Under the pieces are notes generated by a model. The model had not been told where the DNA came from and searched no databases. It worked only from the letters and a program-made list of their open reading frames with translations. Of a stretch of DNA of 43,125 nt, positions 23,517 to 31,571 are shown piece after piece. Source of the stretch: Lentilactobacillus sp. Marseille-Q4993 (lineage in GTDB: Bacteria > Bacillota > Bacilli > Lactobacillales > Lactobacillaceae); NCBI RefSeq assembly GCF_951230165.1, contig NZ_CATNVB010000022.1, forward strand, positions 1-43,125, read 5' to 3'. Every line of letters starts with the position of its first letter. The stretch's first letter is position 1. The position numbers and the translations under genes were made by a program.

Positions 23517-24560
23517 ATGACAAAATATTTATCAAAGGGAAAGTTTGACCGGATGGAGAAACTTACAAATGACAAGGGGGTCATTGATGCATTAGCGCTA
23601 GATCAACGTGGTTCTCTTGTTAAGGCAATGAAGAAGGCATCTGAAGATTATGGGAAACTGTTCTCGATGAAGATGGTTTATGATTTTAAGGAAGCTGTCA
23701 CTGGTGTATTAAGTCCACACACATCGGCAGTTTTGCTTGATGAAGAAATGGGCTTCAAGGGGATCAAAGCTAAGGATCCAAAGACTGGCCTAATTATGTC
23801 ATATGAAAAAACCGGTTATGATGCAAATGAAGAGGGACGTTTGCCATCATTGATCCCAGAACAATCAGCTCAAATTATGGTCGAAAATGGAGCGGATGCG
23901 CTTAAAGTTTTGATTTACTATAATCCAAATGATAAAGACGAAATCAACGATCAGAAGAAGGCTTTTGCGGAACGGTTTGGGACTGAAGCGTTGGCTGCCC
24001 AAGTACCAACGTTCTTTGAGATTGTTACTTATGACGATAAGTATGCGAGTGACTCAGCCGAGTTTGCTAAGGAAAAGCCACAATTGGTGCTTGAGTCAAT
24101 GAAGGAATTCACCCAAGATAAGTACCACATTGATGTTCTGAAAATGGAAGTGCCATTTAACCCTAGTTACATTAAGGAATGGAATCCAGACCGTGATGAT
24201 GGTGTTTATACTGAAGCTGAAGCAGAGAAGTATTTGGTTGAACTAGGTGCAGCTGCAACCAGACCATTTATCTTCTTAAGTGCCGGGGTTCCTACTGATG
24301 TGTTCCAAAAAGAATTAAAGTTAGCCGGTGACGCTCATGTGCCGTTCTCAGGTGTGCTTAGTGGTCGGGCAACTTGGCTTGAAAGTGTTGATATCTACAT
24401 TCGTGATGGTAAGGATGCCCTTATTGATTGGTTAAATCATAAGGGAACCAGAAATGTTAATGGCTTTACCGAAATTTTGAACCAGACAGCTACTCCTTGG
24501 TTCGAAGCTTACGGTGGTATGGATAACATCCAAGTCATCGATATTGACAACCTTAATTAA
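23517..24560 (+). CDS. lacD: Class I tagatose-1,6-bisphosphate aldolase (LacD family)
   Basis: A 347-residue aldolase. ATG 23517 follows AGAGGTGG. The Schiff-base lysine is Lys209 in DVLKMEVPF; ALDQRGSL near residue 29 and FLSAGVP and GVLSGRATW further on are family segments. LacD cleaves tagatose-1,6-bisphosphate to dihydroxyacetone phosphate and glyceraldehyde 3-phosphate, but it is not specific and also accepts fructose-1,6-bisphosphate and other ketohexose bisphosphates. No lacA, lacB, lacC or PTS genes lie beside it, so a general or salvage role is as likely as lactose use. The gene is transcribed alone from its own promoter. Confidence 0.88.
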   Translation: MTKYLSKGKFDRMEKLTNDKGVIDALALDQRGSLVKAMKKASEDYGKLFSMKMVYDFKEAVTGVLSPHTSAVLLDEEMGFKGIKAKDPKTGLIMSYEKTGYDANEEGRLPSLIPEQSAQIMVENGADALKVLIYYNPNDKDEINDQKKAFAERFGTEALAAQVPTFFEIVTYDDKYASDSAEFAKEKPQLVLESMKEFTQDKYHIDVLKMEVPFNPSYIKEWNPDRDDGVYTEAEAEKYLVELGAAATRPFIFLSAGVPTDVFQKELKLAGDAHVPFSGVLSGRATWLESVDIYIRDGKDALIDWLNHKGTRNVNGFTEILNQTATPWFEAYGGMDNIQVIDIDNLN

Positions 24561-24620
24561 TTCACACAATATGTTGATAATTGTTCGCTTAATCGGTACA
24601 ATATGTTGTGTTAATTTTAT
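24559..24620 (+). terminator. Long imperfect hairpin after the aldolase gene
   Basis: 24559-24576 pairs with 24599-24616 over 18 positions, with one mismatch and two G-U pairs, followed by TTTTAT. ACAATATGTT occurs in both arms. Weak T run, so termination may be partial. Confidence 0.5.
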
Positions 24621-24644
24621 AAACGATTAAGGGGAACTATATTA

Positions 24645-25283
24645 ATGCTAGTACTAGCTGGAACCATTGGTGCAGGTAAAACGTCACTTACTCAGATGCT
24701 CTCAAAGCATCTAGAAACACCTGCATATTACGAGTCTGTCGATAATAATAAAATTTTGCCACTCTTCTATGAGAATCCGAAGAAGTATGCTTTTCTACTT
24801 CAAATTGATTTTTTGAATCGAAGAATGGATGATATTAAACGAGCATGGAAAGACGGCCAAAGCGTGATGGATCGGTCAATCTTTGAAGACTCCCTGCTTT
24901 TTCATTTGAATGCTGATTTAGGTCGATCAACGGATACGGAAGTTCAAATTTACGATTCATTGTTGCAAAATATGATGCAGGAAATGCCATCAAACGAGCA
25001 CAGCAAGAATCCTGATTTGCTTATTCATATCAATATTTCATTTGATACGATGCTTGAAAGAATTAAGAAACGGGGACGTCCGTATGAACAAATTGATGCG
25101 GATCCTAGCCTATATGAATACTATCGTGATTTGAATCACCGTTATGAGAAGTGGTACCAAAATTACGACAAATCACCAAAGATTCAAATAAATGGTGATA
25201 AGTACGATTTCGTTGAAAATGAAGCTGATCGGAAAACGGTTATTTCGATGATTGATCAAAAAATTTCTGATTTAGCTATTTAA
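24645..25283 (+). CDS. Deoxynucleoside kinase (dAK/dGK family)
   Basis: A 212-residue cytoplasmic kinase of the deoxyadenosine/deoxyguanosine kinase family used by lactobacilli for purine deoxynucleoside salvage. P-loop GTIGAGKTS at residues 6-14, the catalytic and substrate-side DRSIFEDSLLF, and the arginine-rich lid KKRGRPYEQ. Start ATG 24645 follows AAGGGG. Only one such gene is seen here, whereas some lactobacilli carry two adjacent paralogues that form a heterodimer; specificity for dA or dG cannot be decided. A terminator overlaps the promoter of the serS leader just downstream. Confidence 0.87.
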   Translation: MLVLAGTIGAGKTSLTQMLSKHLETPAYYESVDNNKILPLFYENPKKYAFLLQIDFLNRRMDDIKRAWKDGQSVMDRSIFEDSLLFHLNADLGRSTDTEVQIYDSLLQNMMQEMPSNEHSKNPDLLIHINISFDTMLERIKKRGRPYEQIDADPSLYEYYRDLNHRYEKWYQNYDKSPKIQINGDKYDFVENEADRKTVISMIDQKISDLAI

Positions 25284-25316
25284 CCAATTGCAGTTAGCTT
25301 GGTTTTTAGCTATAAT
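25282..25316 (+). promoter_or_regulatory. Overlapping terminator of the kinase gene and promoter of the serS leader
   Basis: AACCAA (25282-25287) with TTGGTT (25299-25304) and TTT forms a small terminator. The promoter TTGCAG (25288-25293), 17 bp, TATAAT (25311-25316) lies across it. Confidence 0.6.
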
Positions 25317-25322
25317 CTGATT

Positions 25323-25542
25323 TAGTAGAAAACGTTAGTGCCTACAAAGTAGATTTCAGAGAGACAGCGGTGGTGGGAGCTGTTATCGAAAATTCCAGCA
25401 CATGAATACGGGCAGGTAATGCTGCACGGTTGTATGCCGTTACCATACTAAAGTGCTTGTTGACTAGTTTTAGTCGGCAAGAATTTGGGTGGTACCGCGA
25501 AAAAAGGATCCTTCGTCCCATAGACGAGGGGTCCTTTTTATA
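25323..25542 (+). promoter_or_regulatory. T-box leader, serine-type, upstream of serS
   Basis: Stem I base GTGC/GCAC, AGTA box, AGAGAGACAGC with GCTGT, GGTGGT loop, likely specifier TCC (25394-25396), and the consensus core GGGTGGTACCGCG (25487-25499). The terminator is a strong hairpin, 25501-25517 with 25523-25539, ending in T residues; the core can instead pair with the left arm as antiterminator. Uncharged tRNA-Ser should raise serS expression. Confidence 0.92.
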
Positions 25543-25560
25543 TACTCAGGAGGTTACAAA

Positions 25561-26850
25561 ATGTTAGATATCAAGAAGATTAGACAAAATCCAGATTTTA
25601 TTAAGGATAAGTTAGCAACTAGAGGGGTCAAACCAGAAACGATTGATGAATTGCTTCAGTTTGATGAAAAGCGTCGCGATTTGATTGTTGAGTCCGAAAC
25701 ATTGAAAGCAGAGAAGAACGAAGCATCTGAACAAATCGGAACCCTTAAGCGGAACAAAGAAGATGCGACCCCAGCTATCAAAAAGATGCAAGAAGTAGCT
25801 GGTAAGATCAAGGAACTTGATGAAAAGTTACGTCAAGTTGAAGTTGATCAAAACAATCTGGCAGCCCACTTGCCAAACATTCCGGCTGATGATGTTCCAG
25901 TTGGTTTGACAGAAGAAGGGGCCGTTGAACTACGTAAGGTTGGCGACATTCCAAGCTTTGATTTTCAACCAAAGCAACACTTTGAAATTGGCGAAGACCT
26001 TGGAATTCTTGATTTTGAACGGGCATCAAAGGTTTCTGGTAGTCGGTTTGTTTACTACGTTGGGGATGGTGCATTGCTCGAGCGGGCTGTTTACAATTTC
26101 TACCTCGACCAGAATTCAGAAGCCGGTTATCGGGAAATGATTACTCCGTACATGGTTAATGAGGCTTCAATGTACGGGACTGGTCAATTTCCTAAGTTCA
26201 AGGAAACTAAAGCCGGTTACGAAACATTTGATGGCGATAAGGAACTAACCTTGATTCCAACCGCAGAGGTACCCCTAGTTAACTACTATCGTGATGAAGT
26301 ATTGCCTGAGGACCAATTACCAATCTCAGTAACTGCCTTATCACCTGCATTTAGATCAGAAGCAGGTAGTGCGGGTAAGGATACTCGTGGTTTGATTAGA
26401 CTTCACCAATTTAATAAGGTGGAAATGGTTAAGTTCACTAAGCCAGAACAATCATGGGATGCCCTTGAGGAACTGACTCATCAAGCTGAATCATTGCTTC
26501 AAAAATTAGGGCTTGCATACCATGTCATCACGTTGACTACTGGTGATATGAGTTTCACTGCTGCCATGACTCACGATCTAGAGGTTTGGTTACCAGGCCA
26601 GGATAAGTATCGGGAAATTTCAAGTTGTTCAAATACGACTGATTTCCAGGCCCGTAGAGCGCATATTCAGTATCGGGATGAGAATGGCAAACTTCAATAC
26701 ATTCATACGTTGAATGGATCTGGTTTGGCAGTTGGGAGAACTGTGGCCGCTATTTTGGAAAACTACCAGAATGAAGATGGAACTGTTACGGTTCCAGATG
26801 TGCTAGTTCCATATATGCACGGTAAAACTAAGATTGAAAAGCAAAAATAA
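25561..26850 (+). CDS. serS: Seryl-tRNA synthetase
   Basis: A 429-residue class II aminoacyl-tRNA synthetase that charges tRNA-Ser. ATG 25561 follows AGGAGG and begins the usual [12 protein letters not shown]; the open frame extends upstream into the T-box and is not translated. Residues about 30-110 form the long antiparallel coiled coil that grips the tRNA variable arm. The catalytic domain has motif 2 ([21 protein letters not shown]) and motif 3 ([18 protein letters not shown]). Length is standard. Monocistronic. Confidence 0.97.
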   Translation: MLDIKKIRQNPDFIKDKLATRGVKPETIDELLQFDEKRRDLIVESETLKAEKNEASEQIGTLKRNKEDATPAIKKMQEVAGKIKELDEKLRQVEVDQNNLAAHLPNIPADDVPVGLTEEGAVELRKVGDIPSFDFQPKQHFEIGEDLGILDFERASKVSGSRFVYYVGDGALLERAVYNFYLDQNSEAGYREMITPYMVNEASMYGTGQFPKFKETKAGYETFDGDKELTLIPTAEVPLVNYYRDEVLPEDQLPISVTALSPAFRSEAGSAGKDTRGLIRLHQFNKVEMVKFTKPEQSWDALEELTHQAESLLQKLGLAYHVITLTTGDMSFTAAMTHDLEVWLPGQDKYREISSCSNTTDFQARRAHIQYRDENGKLQYIHTLNGSGLAVGRTVAAILENYQNEDGTVTVPDVLVPYMHGKTKIEKQK

Positions 26851-26871
26851 GTAGATTTATGCAAGAGATGG

Positions 26872-27077
26872 GAGTGGGACAGAAAGCATACGAAGATGCT
26901 TTCGTCGTCCAACCCCCGCACAACCAACAGTAACTGAGAACCATGAATAATGGTCCTCAGTCCTGATGGTTACTGCGTGTAGCAATAATTTGGATGAAAG
27001 CAAAAAAGTAACGATAAATTTCAAGAAAATGAAATTTATCGCTACTTTTTTTCAGTTTACCTAGTTGTGTCCCACTC
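26872..27077. repeat. GTGGGACA-type hairpin-rich repeat element, full copy
   Basis: A ~206-bp element bounded by exact inverted ends GAGTGGGACA (26872-26881) and TGTCCCACTC (27068-27077). Inside are three stems: GAAAGCAT/ATGCTTTC (26882-26903); CAGTAAC/GTTACTG (26928-26975) enclosing CTGAGAACCAT/ATGGTCCTCAG; and a 22-bp-arm hairpin (27002-27023 with 27030-27051). The last matches the hairpin at 10857-10902. No ORF. It follows serS and may terminate it. Short terminal repeats, size and dispersed copies are MITE-like, but no target-site duplication is evident. Confidence 0.8.
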
Positions 27078-27397
27078 TCTATCTAGATCTAATCTTAGAT
27101 TGTTTTTATTACCCTAACGTCGCACAAAAAGCTGTCACAACGGGGATGGCCGCTACGTTTACAGCCTAAAAACGAGTCGGAATTAAAAAAATATGCGATT
27201 TTCGCAAAAAAGGGCTTTTCACGGGGGCTGAGATACGATATAATATTTCTTGTCGTTAAAAGAGAACGCAACATATTGAGGTTTCCCAAGGCCATCAAAA
27301 GTTCTTGAAATTGTGTCTTGACGGACATGAGCTGGTAATGGTAAAATCAAATAGTTGCATTGATGATGTTCATACCATTTATGGATTTGCATTTCAT
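27078..27397 (+). other. Intergenic region with two candidate promoters of the tRNA cluster
   Basis: No gene is seen. P1: TTTTCA (27216-27221), 17 bp, TATAAT (27239-27244). P2: TTGACG (27318-27323), 18 bp, TAAAAT (27342-27347), the nearer to the first tRNA. A small hairpin TGCGA/TCGCA lies at about 27194-27206. The minus-strand frame at 27095-27328 has no ribosome binding site and is judged chance. Confidence 0.55.
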
Positions 27398-27470
27398 GGA
27401 GGATTAGCTCAGCTGGGAGAGCATCTGCCTTACAAGCAGGAGGTCACAGGTTCGATCCCTGTATCCTCCA
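27398..27470 (+). tRNA. tRNA-Val (TAC)
   Basis: 73 bases; acceptor GGAGGAT/ATCCTCC, D-loop AGCTCAGCTGGGA, anticodon loop CTTACAA, T-loop TTCGATC, discriminator A. CCA is not encoded. Confidence 0.97.
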
Positions 27471-27473
27471 TAT

Positions 27474-27546
27474 GAGCCGTTAGCTCAGTTGGTAGAGCAT
27501 CTGACTTTTAATCAGAGGGTCGGCAGTTCGAGACTGCCACGGCTCA
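27474..27546 (+). tRNA. tRNA-Lys (TTT)
   Basis: 73 bases; acceptor GAGCCGT/ACGGCTC, anticodon stem CTGAC/.. with loop CTTTTAA, T-loop TTCGAGA, discriminator A. Only three bases separate it from tRNA-Val. CCA is not encoded. Confidence 0.97.
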
Positions 27547-27569
27547 TTGCCAGTTTTTATTAATAACCT

Positions 27570-27651
27570 GCGGGCGTGGCGGAACTGGCAGACGCGCTAG
27601 ATTTAGGTTCTAGTGTCTATTGACGTGGGGGTTCGAATCCCTTCGCCCGCA
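27570..27651 (+). tRNA. tRNA-Leu (TAG)
   Basis: 82 bases with the long variable arm of class II tRNAs; acceptor GCGGGCG/CGCCCGC, anticodon loop ATTTAGG region giving TAG, T-loop TTCGAAT, discriminator A. Confidence 0.95.
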
Positions 27652-27667
27652 ATTTTCAACTTAATAT

Positions 27668-27741
27668 GCCGACTTAGCTCAGTTGGTTAGAGCGCTTCAC
27701 TAGTAATGAAGAGGTCGGGCGTTCGAATCGTCTAGTCGGCA
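27668..27741 (+). tRNA. tRNA-Thr (AGT)
   Basis: 74 bases; acceptor GCCGACT/AGTCGGC, anticodon stem CTTCA/TGAAG around loop CTAGTAA, which gives AGT. An A at the wobble position is uncommon in bacteria outside tRNA-Arg(ACG). T-loop TTCGAAT, discriminator A. Confidence 0.93.
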
Positions 27742-27746
27742 CTTTT

Positions 27747-27818
27747 GCGGAAGTAGTTCAGTGGTAGAACATCACCTTGCCATGGTGGGGGTCGCGGGTT
27801 CGAATCCCGTCTTCCGCT
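27747..27818 (+). tRNA. tRNA-Gly (GCC)
   Basis: 72 bases; acceptor GCGGAAG/CTTCCGC, anticodon GCC in CACCTTGCCATGGTG, T-loop TTCGAAT, discriminator T. Confidence 0.96.
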
Positions 27819-27875
27819 TCAGTTACCACTTTTAGTTGGTGGCAGAAGCATTGTGAATAATTAAATAGTTTGTAT

Positions 27876-27949
27876 GCACCCATAGCGCAACTGGATAGAG
27901 TGTCTGACTACGAATCAGAAGGTTGTAGGTTCGACTCCTACTGGGTGCA
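27876..27949 (+). tRNA. tRNA-Arg (ACG)
   Basis: 74 bases; acceptor GCACCCA/TGGGTGC, anticodon stem TCTGA/TCAGA around CTACGAA giving ACG (A34 normally edited to inosine by TadA), T-loop TTCGACT, discriminator A. Confidence 0.97.
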
Positions 27950-27966
27950 TTTTTTATTGCTCATTT

Positions 27967-28040
27967 CGGGAAGTAGCTCAGCTTGGTAGAGCACCTGGTT
28001 TGGGACCAGGGGGTCGCAGGTTCGAATCCTGTCTTCCCGA
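27967..28040 (+). tRNA. tRNA-Pro (TGG)
   Basis: 74 bases; acceptor CGGGAAG/CTTCCCG, anticodon stem CCTGG/CCAGG around TTTGGGA, T-stem CAGG/CCTG, discriminator A. A terminator follows, ending the first tRNA transcript. Confidence 0.97.
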
Positions 28041-28047
28041 TCATTGA

Positions 28048-28075
28048 AAGTATGACTTAGGTCATGCTTTTTTAT
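28048..28075 (+). terminator. Terminator after the seven-tRNA block
   Basis: GTATGAC, loop TTAG, GTCATGC, then TTTTTTATTTT. Confidence 0.85.
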
Positions 28076-28093
28076 TTTCCATATCATGGACTA

Positions 28094-28123
28094 TTGTTTA
28101 GCGATTAACTCTTGTGCTATATT
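28094..28123 (+). promoter_or_regulatory. Separate promoter for the second tRNA-Pro
   Basis: TTGTTT (28094-28099), 18 bp, TATATT (28118-28123), 26 bp before the tRNA. Confidence 0.55.
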
Positions 28124-28149
28124 GAAAGTGTTAGTTAAATAAAGGTTAT

Positions 28150-28223
28150 CGGGAAGTAGCTCAGCTTGGTAGAGCACTACGTTCGGGACGTAGGGGTCGC
28201 AAGTTCAAATCTTGTTTTCCCGA
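28150..28223 (+). tRNA. tRNA-Pro (CGG)
   Basis: 74 bases, a close relative of the upstream tRNA-Pro(TGG): the 5' half is identical through the D arm. Anticodon stem CTACG/CGTAG around TTCGGGA gives CGG. T-stem has changed on both strands to CAAG/CTTG, keeping the pairing; one G-U pair in the acceptor. Followed by a T run. Confidence 0.95.
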
Positions 28224-28260
28224 TTTTTTTGTCCATTCAATTATGTCTGAGCGTCATTGA

Positions 28261-28308
28261 TTGCAATTTAGGAAGGTCCTCGTATAATAATAGTCAGAAT
28301 TAGTCAAA
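28261..28308 (+). promoter_or_regulatory. ctsR-clpC promoter and CtsR operator
   Basis: TTGCAA (28261-28266), 16 bp, TATAAT (28283-28288). Directly downstream AGTCAGA, ATT, AGTCAAA (28292-28308) fits the CtsR heptad repeat (A/G)GTCAAA-N3-(A/G)GTCAAA with one change. CtsR should repress its own operon here. Confidence 0.85.
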
Positions 28309-28322
28309 GATTGGGTGATTAC

Positions 28323-28790
28323 ATGGCTGATGAAAATATTTCAGATTTGATTGAGAAATATCTGAAGGAAATTCTTGAAAACAACGAAACAGTAAAGATT
28401 AGGCGTTCAGAGATTGCAGGCCTTTTCGATGTGGTCCCTTCACAAATCAACTATGTTATTAACACTCGTTTTACAATTCAGAACGGCTATATAGTTGAAA
28501 GTAAACGTGGTGGGGGAGGCTACATTAGAATTGAGAAGGTCCACCTGTTAGATGATATTGATATTTTGAATACATTAATAGATGCAATTGGGAACAGATT
28601 AACCAAAAGAGATAGTGAAACAATCGTCACAACGTTATATAATAATGACTTAATCGATCGCCGTGAAGCAAGCATAATTCTTGCTGCTGTTGATAAAAAT
28701 GCGATAGATTTAAGTGATAATGAGTTGACGGATATTCTTAGAGCGAATATCATGGTTTCAATTCTAAATCGTTTGAAATACGATCGGTAG
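28323..28790 (+). CDS. ctsR: CtsR, repressor of class III heat-shock genes
   Basis: A 155-residue dimeric winged-helix repressor that controls clp protease genes. ATG 28323 is chosen; an in-frame TTG at 28311 would add four residues. No strong ribosome binding site precedes either. DNA-binding features: RRSEIAGLFDVVPSQINYVINTRFT and the glycine-rich wing ESKRGGGGYIRI, whose heat-sensitive tip is a known feature of CtsR. The C-terminal half carries the dimer domain with RREASIILAAV. mcsA and mcsB, which follow ctsR in Bacillus, are absent; clpC comes next after 15 bp. Confidence 0.95.
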   Translation: MADENISDLIEKYLKEILENNETVKIRRSEIAGLFDVVPSQINYVINTRFTIQNGYIVESKRGGGGYIRIEKVHLLDDIDILNTLIDAIGNRLTKRDSETIVTTLYNNDLIDRREASIILAAVDKNAIDLSDNELTDILRANIMVSILNRLKYDR

Positions 28791-28805
28791 AAAGTGAGGG
28801 TATAT

Positions 28806-31310
28806 ATGAATAATTTATTTACTCCAAGCGCAAAGAACGTTTTAGCAGTTGCGCAACAACAGGCTAAGAAGTTTAAGCACCAGGCAATTGGGACAGAACA
28901 TCTACTTCTAGGTCTTCTGATTGAAACTAACGGGATTGCTTTTAAAGCGTTATCTCAGTTTTCAATTACATCAGAGGATATTGCTGAAGAGGTCGAACGA
29001 TTCGCTGGTTACGGAACGTTGAAGAACGTCGACAATAATGATTACCTTCCTTATTCTCCGAAGGCAAAGGAAGTCCTTGCTCAAGCTGGGGACTTTGCTA
29101 AGAAAAACGGTGTTCCGAAGGTTGGAACTGAACACATCTTACTTTCTTTGTTAACTGACGAAGAGGCCTTGTCCTCTCGCATTTTGGTTAACCTTGGTCT
29201 TGATCTAGCGCAAATTAGAAAAGTTACCCTCAGAAAAATGGGCGTTAGCGGTTCCGCAATGGGCCCTCGCTCAATGGCTGAAAATATGGCTAACAAGCAA
29301 CGTGGCCGGCAACGCCAAACTCAAGAGTCGGATTCAAAGACTCCTACTATTGATTCGCTTGCTCGGGATTTAACTGCCCTTGCCCGCGAAGATGGCCTAG
29401 ATCCCACAATTGGACGAAGCTCCGAAGTTAAACGAGTTATCCAAATTCTTGCTCGTCGGACGAAGAACAACCCCGTTTTAATTGGGGAACCTGGAGTTGG
29501 TAAAACGGCAATTGCTGAAGGGCTCGCCCAGAAGATTGTTGCTGGCGATGTTCCAAGTGATATGACTGAAAAGCGGTTAATGATGCTTGACATGGGCTCG
29601 TTAGTTGCGGGAACAAAGTACCGTGGTGAGTTCGAGGACCGTTTGAAAAAGGTCATTGAAGAAATCTATGAGGATGGTAACATCATTCTCTTTATTGATG
29701 AACTTCACACTTTAATTGGTGCTGGTGGTGCTGAAGGAGCAATTGACGCTTCTAACATCTTGAAACCAGCGTTGGCACGTGGTGAACTCCAAATGATCGG
29801 GGCTACTACGTTAGACGAGTATCAAAAGTATATTGAATCAGATTCAGCATTGGAACGTCGGTTTGCTAAAGTTACCGTTGATGAACCAACTGCTGAAGAG
29901 ACGGCTGAAATTCTTAAGGGACTTCGCCCTAAGTACGAGAAACATCACCAAATTGAAATTACAGACGAGGCGATTGACGCCGCAGTTGAATTATCAACTA
30001 GATATATTTCTGACCGTTTCTTACCTGATAAGGCAATCGACTTGATGGATGAAGCTGCTGCTAAGGTTAGAATCGACAAGTTAGAGACTGGCAAACCGGT
30101 AGATACGCATCAACAAATTACTGAGTTGTACAGCCAACTTAATGAGGCTTTGGTTGATCAAAACTACGAAGAAGCCGCTAAAATTAGAAACAAAGTTAAT
30201 AAGCTACAAGCTGATTTGGCTAAGCAGAGTGATGAGCCAGAGCAAGTTAGTTACAAGGTTAAAGAGACTGCAGCTGACGTAGCGGAAATCGTTTCTGAGT
30301 GGACTGGAGTACCGGTTACTCAAATGACTAAGTCAGAAGCGGACAAATTGGTTAACTTGGAATCCGTCCTCCACAAACGGGTAATTGGTCAAGAAGAGGC
30401 AATTTCAGCTGTTTCACGGTCAATTAGACGAGCTAGAAGCGGTTTGAAAGACCCTAAGCGACCAATTGGTTCGTTTATCTTCTTGGGGCCAACTGGGGTT
30501 GGTAAAACCGAGCTAGCAAAGGCTGTTGCTTCAGCTGTCTTTGGCTCAGAAGATGACATTATCCGGGTCGACATGAGTGAATTCATGGAGAAGTACTCTA
30601 CTAGTCGGTTGATTGGTTCTGCCCCAGGTTATGTTGGCTACGACGAAGGTGGTCAGCTTACCGAAAAAGTCCGTCAAAAACCTTACTCAGTGGTTCTGTT
30701 TGATGAAATTGAAAAGGCTCACCCAGATGTCTTTAACCTGTTATTACAGGTGCTCGACGATGGTTACCTTACCGATTCAAAGGGTCGTCGAATCGACTTC
30801 TCAAACACTGTTATCATCATGACATCTAACCTTGGAGCGACCACTCTTAGGGATAAGAAGACAGTTGGTTTTGGTGCCGAAGCATCTGGTGAAGATTATG
30901 ATGCTATGAAATCAACTATTAACGATGCGTTGAAACAACGGTTCAGACCTGAGTTCTTAAACCGAATCGATGAAACTGTTGTCTTCCACTCATTGACCAA
31001 GGCAGAACTCAACCAAATCGTTAAGCTGATGGCCAAACCAGTCATCAACAGAATTCACGAACAGGGAATTGATATAAAGGTTACAAAGACTGCAATTGGC
31101 ATTATTGCCAAGAACGGCTTTGATCCGCAGTACGGTGCTCGGCCAATTAGAAGGTCAATTCAAACTCAATTGGAAGACAATCTTAGTGCCAAGTTGCTAT
31201 CTAAGGAAATTGAACCCGGAGATTCAGTAACTGTTGGTGGTCGGAATGACCAAATCACGATTTCTGTGAAAAAGCCCCATGAAACACCGTTAGTAAAAAA
31301 CAAAAAATAA
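28806..31310 (+). CDS. clpC: ClpC, AAA+ unfoldase of the ClpCP protease
   Basis: An 834-residue HSP100 protein that unfolds substrates for ClpP. ATG 28806 follows GTGAGGG. Order: double Clp_N repeat (about 3-145), first ATPase module with Walker A GEPGVGKT (227-234), a UVR-type coiled coil in the M domain ([15 protein letters not shown], about 455-470), second ATPase module with Walker A GPTGVGKT (561-568), and the C-terminal D2-small domain. FGAEAS near 700 resembles the ClpP-binding loop region. Without McsB, adaptor input must come from other proteins. Second gene of the ctsR operon. Confidence 0.95.
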   Translation: MNNLFTPSAKNVLAVAQQQAKKFKHQAIGTEHLLLGLLIETNGIAFKALSQFSITSEDIAEEVERFAGYGTLKNVDNNDYLPYSPKAKEVLAQAGDFAKKNGVPKVGTEHILLSLLTDEEALSSRILVNLGLDLAQIRKVTLRKMGVSGSAMGPRSMAENMANKQRGRQRQTQESDSKTPTIDSLARDLTALAREDGLDPTIGRSSEVKRVIQILARRTKNNPVLIGEPGVGKTAIAEGLAQKIVAGDVPSDMTEKRLMMLDMGSLVAGTKYRGEFEDRLKKVIEEIYEDGNIILFIDELHTLIGAGGAEGAIDASNILKPALARGELQMIGATTLDEYQKYIESDSALERRFAKVTVDEPTAEETAEILKGLRPKYEKHHQIEITDEAIDAAVELSTRYISDRFLPDKAIDLMDEAAAKVRIDKLETGKPVDTHQQITELYSQLNEALVDQNYEEAAKIRNKVNKLQADLAKQSDEPEQVSYKVKETAADVAEIVSEWTGVPVTQMTKSEADKLVNLESVLHKRVIGQEEAISAVSRSIRRARSGLKDPKRPIGSFIFLGPTGVGKTELAKAVASAVFGSEDDIIRVDMSEFMEKYSTSRLIGSAPGYVGYDEGGQLTEKVRQKPYSVVLFDEIEKAHPDVFNLLLQVLDDGYLTDSKGRRIDFSNTVIIMTSNLGATTLRDKKTVGFGAEASGEDYDAMKSTINDALKQRFRPEFLNRIDETVVFHSLTKAELNQIVKLMAKPVINRIHEQGIDIKVTKTAIGIIAKNGFDPQYGARPIRRSIQTQLEDNLSAKLLSKEIEPGDSVTVGGRNDQITISVKKPHETPLVKNKK

Positions 31311-31344
31311 AGAATATTGATTCTATGATACTAAACTAAGTCAG

Positions 31345-31373
31345 TTGACTTTTAAGTCATTAACTGATATATT
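31345..31373 (+). promoter_or_regulatory. Promoter of rpoB-rpoC
   Basis: TTGACT (31345-31350), 17 bp, TATATT (31368-31373). The start would be near 31380, giving a leader of about 190 bases. Confidence 0.7.
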
Positions 31374-31443
31374 TACTGTTGTATTTGTAATGAATCGAAA
31401 TGGTCGATACGATCTATTGTCCGGGTTGACCTGCATAAAGAAA

Positions 31444-31482
31444 CCAAGAGCAAGTAAATAGGCTTGCTTTTGGATTTTTTTT
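31444..31482 (+). terminator. Terminator-like hairpin inside the rpoB leader
   Basis: CCAAGAGCAAG (31444-31454), loop, CTTGCTTTTGG (31463-31473), then ATTTTTTTT. It lies downstream of the rpoB promoter, so it may terminate clpC transcripts and also attenuate rpoB. A second small hairpin, TTGCTA/TAGCAA, follows at 31502-31517. Confidence 0.75.
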
Positions 31483-31571
31483 GCTCAAAATCCGGAAATA
31501 TTTGCTATTTTTAGCAATTGTAATCAAATTGTAACATTTCGGTTTGGGAATTTTTGTGAGAGGTGAAAGAC

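Noticed and set aside
26872-27077. Insertion sequence or transposase remnant
   Set aside because: No transposase frame is present and no target-site duplication is seen; treated as a small hairpin repeat.
27095-27328. Minus-strand 77-residue open frame upstream of the tRNA cluster
   Set aside because: No ribosome binding site, no coding character, and it covers the likely promoters of the tRNA genes.
27398-28223. Seven spaced hairpin-like units as a CRISPR-like array
   Set aside because: They fold as complete tRNAs with different anticodons.
31563-31571. GTG at 31563 as rpoB start
   Set aside because: It overlaps the ribosome binding site; the TTG at 31572 gives the N terminus typical of lactobacillus RpoB.
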